Assembly (NCBI RefSeq): GCF_008122505.1
Contig: NZ_VSSB01000001.1
Location: 852,891-916,890 of the forward strand
From: Agromyces mariniharenae
Lineage (GTDB): Bacteria; Actinomycetota; Actinomycetes; Actinomycetales; Microbacteriaceae
Length of the DNA stretch: 64,000 bases
Direction of reading: 5' to 3'
Shown here: positions 59,902 to 64,000 of the stretch, in pieces
Numbering within the stretch: position 1 is the first letter of the stretch
Layout: every line of letters begins with the position of its first letter
The notes under the pieces: generated by a model
Told to the model about the DNA's origin: nothing
What the model saw: only the letters and a program-made list of their open reading frames with translations
The model's database searches: none
Program-made: the position numbers and the translations under genes

Positions 59902-62007
59902 TCACCCGTCGATGAGGGTCAGCGTCGACCATGCAGCGAGCGGGAGTTCGGTGCCGGCCGCGTGCGCGGCGGCGGAGACCGCGTCGGTGACGTCGCGGTC
60001 GAGGGTGATGGTCGTCTCGGCCCAGCTCCAGTTGAAGACGAACCAGGCGCGGCGGCCGTCGGGCAGGGAGCCGGACGCCACGGTGACGGGCAGTGCGCGG
60101 TCGACGGCGAGCTCGTCGGCGATGGGCGACGGCGCGGCCCACCGCACGAGGTCGGCGGCGAGCTCGGGCGACGGCACCGTGCCCACGACGGTGATGCGGC
60201 CCGAGCCGTGCGCGTTCGTCGTGATCGCGGGGAAGTCGCCGAAGCGCGGGTGCTCGTAGCGTGCGAGCACGTCGGCCCCGTCGACGATGAGGCCGTCGGC
60301 CCACAACCGGGCGACGGCGCCACCGGATGCCTCGAACGGCGCGGTCGCGGCCACCGCGAGGTCGTGGCGCAGGTTGGAGAACTCGTCGTAGTGCACGCCG
60401 GCCGCGTCGGCGAGTCGCGCGGGGGCGACCTCGACCCGTGCCCGGGCCTCCTCGTCGCCGTAGCCCGTGCGGATGCCGACGATGAGGTGCCCGCCGGCGG
60501 CCGCGTAGTCGCGGAGCAGGTCGAGGTCGGCATCGGATGCCGCGTACAGCGCCGGTGCGACGAGCACCGGGAACCGGCTCGCGAGCTCCGCGGCGCCGAG
60601 GTCGTTCGCCTGGGCGACGTGCACGATGCGGGACTGCGCGCCCGCGTCGACGACGCCCCGATGGAACGCGTCGACGATGCGCTGGTACGCCGTGCGGTCG
60701 GGCGTGCCGTCGGCGGTCGCGAGCGGCGGGAAGAACTCGAGCGCGAACCGGCTGTCGTTCGACCACAGGATCGCGACGTCGGCGTCGGGCTGGTACCCGT
60801 CGAGGGCGTCGCCGATGGCGCCGAGGTCGGCGCCCACGCCGGCGAGCTCGTGGTAGACGCGACCGGGCTCCAGGCTGTGCGGCAGGACGCCGCCCCAATA
60901 GGTCTCGGTGCCGTAGGGCAGGGTGTGCCAGTGCCAGTACTCGATCATGGCCGCGCCGCGTGAGATGAACGCGAACGCCGCCTGCCTGAGCTGGCCGGGG
61001 TACGGCGGGAGGTTGAACTCGGGTCCGCCGATCGACTGCGCGTCGGTCTCGGTCACGAGGAACCGGGACTGTTTGGAGGAGTACATGCGGTCGGCCTGGC
61101 GGAGCAGCGCCGCGACGCCCGAGGTGGTCCACGGCGTGACCGGCTCGAGGTCGAGGGTGGCGTCGAGGTGGTCCTGCATCGCGTAGTACGGGTTGCCGGC
61201 GGTCACGTCGATCGCCTCGACGAGCTGCTCGTCGGCGAGGGCCGGGCGCGGGTAGGCGATGCAGGTCGTGACGAACTGCCCGGGCCGTGCGTACTCGCGT
61301 ACGAGCGAGGCCTGCCAGGCGATGAACTCGGTCGTGAGGTCGGCCTGGTAGCGCCGCCACGCGAGGTCGTACTGCGGCAGCGTGTTGCCGTCGGGCGTCC
61401 ACAGGTCGGACCAGTCCGACAGGCGGTGCGACCAGTAGGTGAGGCCCCACTCGCGGTTCAACGTCTCGACGTCGCCGTACTGCGCCTTCAGCCGACGCAC
61501 GAAGCGCTGGAACGTTCCGCGGTTGTGGAAGAGCAGCATGCCCGGCTCGTTGTCGACCTGGTAGCCGATCACGGCCGGGTGGTCGGCGTAGCGGGCGACG
61601 ACGGCGCGGATCACGCGCTCAGCGTGGAACCGGAACGCCGGGTGCGAGTAGTCCACCTCCTGGCGGGCGCCCCACGGCATCGGCTCCCCGGTGCGGACCT
61701 CGCCGGCGATCTCGGGATGGGCCGTCTGCAGCCACGGCGGCACCGCGTACGTCGGCGTGCCGAGGATGACCGAGATCCCCCGCTCATGCGCGCCGTCGAG
61801 CACCGGCGCCAGCCAGTCGAGGTCGAACTCCCCGTCGCGCGGCTCCCACGTCGACCACACCGACTCCCCCACGCGGATCACCGTGAAGCCCGCCTCCTGC
61901 ATGAGGTCGAGGTCGGTCTCGGTGCGCTCATCGCGGTGGTACTCGGCGTAGTAGGCGGCTCCGAAGAGGATGCCGCTCGGGAACGGTGCGGGCTGGGGGG
62001 AAGGCAT
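59902..62007 (-). CDS. GH42 beta-galactosidase, second type
   Basis: A 701-residue GH42 enzyme. It starts FPSGILFGAAYYAEYHRDER; the acid/base is E154 in YQVDNEPG and the nucleophile is E320 in FLVTETDAQSIGG. It lacks the cysteine zinc cluster of the other GH42 in this operon, so the two probably differ in substrate or linkage. The ATG at 62007 is the first consistent with the conserved start; upstream in-frame text runs through the operators. It is the first gene of the operon, 92 bases before the solute-binding protein gene. Confidence 0.9.
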   Translation of the reverse strand: MPSPQPAPFPSGILFGAAYYAEYHRDERTETDLDLMQEAGFTVIRVGESVWSTWEPRDGEFDLDWLAPVLDGAHERGISVILGTPTYAVPPWLQTAHPEIAGEVRTGEPMPWGARQEVDYSHPAFRFHAERVIRAVVARYADHPAVIGYQVDNEPGMLLFHNRGTFQRFVRRLKAQYGDVETLNREWGLTYWSHRLSDWSDLWTPDGNTLPQYDLAWRRYQADLTTEFIAWQASLVREYARPGQFVTTCIAYPRPALADEQLVEAIDVTAGNPYYAMQDHLDATLDLEPVTPWTTSGVAALLRQADRMYSSKQSRFLVTETDAQSIGGPEFNLPPYPGQLRQAAFAFISRGAAMIEYWHWHTLPYGTETYWGGVLPHSLEPGRVYHELAGVGADLGAIGDALDGYQPDADVAILWSNDSRFALEFFPPLATADGTPDRTAYQRIVDAFHRGVVDAGAQSRIVHVAQANDLGAAELASRFPVLVAPALYAASDADLDLLRDYAAAGGHLIVGIRTGYGDEEARARVEVAPARLADAAGVHYDEFSNLRHDLAVAATAPFEASGGAVARLWADGLIVDGADVLARYEHPRFGDFPAITTNAHGSGRITVVGTVPSPELAADLVRWAAPSPIADELAVDRALPVTVASGSLPDGRRAWFVFNWSWAETTITLDRDVTDAVSAAAHAAGTELPLAAWSTLTLIDG

Positions 62008-62061
62008 CTGCTGCGTACTCCGTTGTCGGCGAGCCGGGTGACCCTGGGTCTGCGAAGTCAG

Positions 62062-62110
62062 GATGTTTTCGACAACATCTGACGGAATCCAGAATGTTGC
62101 CGATAACATC
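62062..62110. promoter_or_regulatory. Two LacI-type operators in the galactoside operon/regulator gap
   Basis: ATGTTTTC-GACAACAT is centred at 62070/62071 and ATGTTGCC-GATAACAT at 62101/62102, both with the ATGTT/AACAT arms and central CG of LacI-family operators. The centres are 31 bases apart, three helical turns. They lie between the GH42 start at 62007 and the LacI start at 62201, so both promoters can be controlled. Confidence 0.8.
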
Positions 62111-62200
62111 GTCTTGTCAAGCAACATTTCGGCATCGTGACGAATGGCCCTCGTTCCGGGTGTCGTGATGCCGCACGTGATTCGGGGAGGATCGGGGGAT

Positions 62201-63244
62201 ATGAGCGAGAGCACGGCCTCGGCGGAGCGGACGCCGGGCGCACCGCCCCACAAGCCCGCGACGATCTACGACGTCGCGCAGGCCGCCGGCGTCTCGCACC
62301 AGACGGTCAGCCGCTTCCTCAAGGGCTTCGAGGGCATCCGCCCCGCGACCAGGGAACGCGTCGAGCGCGCGCTCGGCGAACTCGACTACCGCCCCAACCT
62401 GACGGCACGCAGTCTCAAGTCGGGTCGCTCCCACCGCATCGGCGCGCTCACCCACGACCTCTCCCAGGTGGGACCGAGCCGCGTCGCCGAGGGTGCGAGC
62501 GCGGCCGCGCGCGAGGCCGGCTACGTGCTCGACCTCATCTCGCTCGACGCGCGCAATCCGCGGGCGATCGAGGAGTCGCTGGACCTGCTCACCCAGCACG
62601 ACCTCGCGGGCGTGCTGGCGCTCTCGAACACCGACGAGATGACGCGGGCGTTCGAGACGAGCGAGTTCCGCGTTCCCGCGTACGTCCACACCGAGGCCGA
62701 CGACGCCGTCACGGGGCATCCGTCGGACCTCACCGGGGTCGGCATCCCGGCGCTCATCGACCACCTCGCGGACCTGGGCCACCGCAGGCTGCTCCACATC
62801 GCGGGCCCGGGCAACTGGTCGGCGAGTCGCAACCGGATTCTCGCCTTCGAGGCGGGCGTGGAACGCGCCGGTCTCGCGTCGGCGGGCATCCTCGCCGGCG
62901 ACTGGTCGGCGAGGTCGGGCTACGAGGCCGTCCGGTCGCTCCCCGAGGTCCCCGCCACGGCGATCCTCGCGGCCAACGACCAGACGGCGCTCGGGGCGAT
63001 GCTCGCCCTGAAGGAGCGCGGGCTCCGCGTTCCCGAGGACGTGAGCGTCGTCGGGATCGACGACATCCCCGAGGCCGCGTACTACGACCCGCCGCTCACC
63101 ACCGTGCGCATCGACTTCGAGAGCCGGGGGCGCCAGACCCTGCTCACGCTGCTCGCGCGGATCGAGCGCACCGAGGTCCGCGCGATCGACGTGCCCCCGC
63201 CCGAGCTCGTCGTGCGGCGATCGTCGGGGCCGGCATCCGCCTGA
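62201..63244 (+). CDS. LacI family transcriptional regulator
   Basis: A 347-residue regulator. The HTH and hinge are [40 protein letters not shown] and [20 protein letters not shown]. The periplasmic-binding-like sensor follows, ending [21 protein letters not shown] 23-residue lead precedes the HTH. The ATG at 62201 follows GGGGAGG; the longer frame from 62144 has no ribosome site. Divergent from the GH42/ABC operon and separated by two matching operators, it is the operon repressor, with galactose or a galactoside as the likely inducer. Confidence 0.9.
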   Translation: MSESTASAERTPGAPPHKPATIYDVAQAAGVSHQTVSRFLKGFEGIRPATRERVERALGELDYRPNLTARSLKSGRSHRIGALTHDLSQVGPSRVAEGASAAAREAGYVLDLISLDARNPRAIEESLDLLTQHDLAGVLALSNTDEMTRAFETSEFRVPAYVHTEADDAVTGHPSDLTGVGIPALIDHLADLGHRRLLHIAGPGNWSASRNRILAFEAGVERAGLASAGILAGDWSARSGYEAVRSLPEVPATAILAANDQTALGAMLALKERGLRVPEDVSVVGIDDIPEAAYYDPPLTTVRIDFESRGRQTLLTLLARIERTEVRAIDVPPPELVVRRSSGPASA

Positions 63245-63369
63245 GGAGGCGTCAGTCGCAGGTGCGACTCGCTCCGGCCGAGCCTTCGGCGGGGCGGGTC
63301 GACTTCGGTGGCGGCATCCGCCACAGTGGACCCCGGGACGGCTCCCCTACGACCGAATCGAGGCATCCG

Positions 63370-63771
63370 ATGACGAGTGCGACCTATTCCACCGAGCTCA
63401 CCATGGCCCCCACGATGACACCCCCGACCGAACCCGTGATCGTGTCCGGCGACTCCCTGCGCCTCGGCTCCGGGCGCACGCGCCGGTTCGTGGGTCGCGA
63501 CCACGGCGCGGGGATCTCGTACTTCTACGTCGACAACGACCCCGGCGAGGGACCCGGCCTGCACTGGCACCCCTACGCCGAGACCTGGGTCGTCATCGAG
63601 GGCACCGCGCGCATCACCATCGGCGACCACGAGCTCATCGCGAACGCGGGCGACACCTCGACGGTGCCCGCTGGCGTGTGGCACGGGTTCAAGAACGCCG
63701 GCACCGGGCCGCTCCGGGTGCTCTGCATCCACGCGTCCGATGTCATCGTCCAGACCTGGGCCGAGGAGTAG
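63370..63771 (+). CDS. Cupin-domain protein
   Basis: A 133-residue single cupin. The first motif is GEGPGLHWHPYAETWVVIEG with two His and a Glu ligand, and the second is TSTVPAGVWHGFKNAGTGPL with the third His. Residues 1-25 are a Thr/Pro-rich lead. It is a small metal-binding protein, possibly a dioxygenase or isomerase. GAGG lies seven bases before the ATG. It is separated from the LacI gene by 125 bases and is probably an independent gene. Confidence 0.85.
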   Translation: MTSATYSTELTMAPTMTPPTEPVIVSGDSLRLGSGRTRRFVGRDHGAGISYFYVDNDPGEGPGLHWHPYAETWVVIEGTARITIGDHELIANAGDTSTVPAGVWHGFKNAGTGPLRVLCIHASDVIVQTWAEE

Positions 63772-63826
63772 GGCGGCGGTCGTCCACCCCGTTGCCGGTG
63801 TCGGCGGCCGCTGGCAGGGTGGCGGT

Positions 63827-64000
63827 ATGGGGATCCAGGTGCGGCCGGCGACGAGGTTCGTCGACGTGCGTGCGGTGGTCGGGCCCAAGCGGCCCGACGC
63901 CAACGTGTGCTGGTGCCTGAGCTATCGACTCACGTCGTCGAAGGAGAACCTGTCGCTGAAGGGTCCTGATCGCGGCGAGCGCGTGAAGCAGCTGGTGCGA
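63827..64000 (+). CDS. GNAT family acetyltransferase, 5' part only
   Basis: The frame is open to the right edge after 58 codons. MGIQVRPATRFVDVRAVVGP and KRPDANVCWCLSYRL match the start of a group of actinobacterial GNAT proteins that carry this CWCLSYR segment. The acetyl-CoA site lies outside the window. The ATG follows CAGGGT by six bases, so a leaderless mRNA is likely. Confidence 0.7.
   Translation, partial: MGIQVRPATRFVDVRAVVGPKRPDANVCWCLSYRLTSSKENLSLKGPDRGERVKQLVR

Overview
The window is about 72% G+C chromosomal DNA from a high-GC actinobacterium, most likely Microbacteriaceae. The basis is codon usage with G or C at nearly every third position, gene families common in that group (F420-type flavin enzymes, ECF41 sigma factors, LacI-controlled GH42 loci), many apparently leaderless mRNAs, and dense scattering of the decamer CGGATGCCGC. 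An orphan EctB-like diaminobutyrate transaminase would suit a genus with 2,4-diaminobutyrate in its peptidoglycan, such as Agromyces. That placement is inference. I see no rRNA, tRNA, CRISPR array, intact insertion sequence, prophage or recognised defence island. This is ordinary chromosome with many small accessory modules.

Layout, left part. Positions 1-502 hold the start of a Tat-exported GH95 fucosidase-like gene behind a palindromic operator. Positions 0.7-9.8 kb hold small stress or metabolic enzymes (two RibD-type reductases, a DGPF/YCII protein, VOC proteins, a dienelactone hydrolase, acetolactate decarboxylase, lipoproteins) and a convergent thioesterase/SDR pair in which the thioesterase looks frameshifted. 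Positions 10-17.5 kb hold an N-methyl-amino-acid oxidase, a large acyl-CoA dehydrogenase, a two-gene unit of an AlkZ-like protein with a degenerate serine-recombinase-fold protein, a quinone reductase and an alpha/beta hydrolase. Positions 17.6-23.5 kb hold DUF389, a DipZ-like redoxin without its second cysteine, GNAT and ACT proteins, an ArsR/SRPBCC pair and an MFS exporter behind a tandem operator.

Middle part. A TetR regulator faces an NCS1 permease/NylB-like hydrolase operon (23.6-27.0 kb). Lrp faces LysE (27.5-28.7 kb), followed by type II NADH dehydrogenase. A response regulator follows two tandem paralogous histidine kinases (30.9-35.8 kb). A membrane protein/multicopper oxidase pair, GyrI and SRPBCC proteins with a divergent TetR, and a MarR-controlled flavoenzyme pair including an LLM/BBE fusion follow (36-43.6 kb). 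The EctB-like gene and three ECF41-type sigma factors, one lacking its C-terminal domain, occupy 44.2-50.5 kb with the partner carboxymuconolactone decarboxylase and recognisable ECF41-type promoter elements.

Right part. After a CPBP protease and a TetR/hydrolase pair comes a cysteine-free ribosomal protein L36 behind a Zur-like box. Then comes a five-gene galactoside operon (GH42, solute-binding lipoprotein, two permeases, GH42) divergent from its LacI regulator, then a cupin and a truncated GNAT gene. The ABC system has no ATPase here and presumably uses a shared one. Recurring themes are divergent regulator/target pairs with palindromes between them, 4-base start/stop overlaps in operons, and short tandem repeats sitting on the stop codons of several minus-strand genes.
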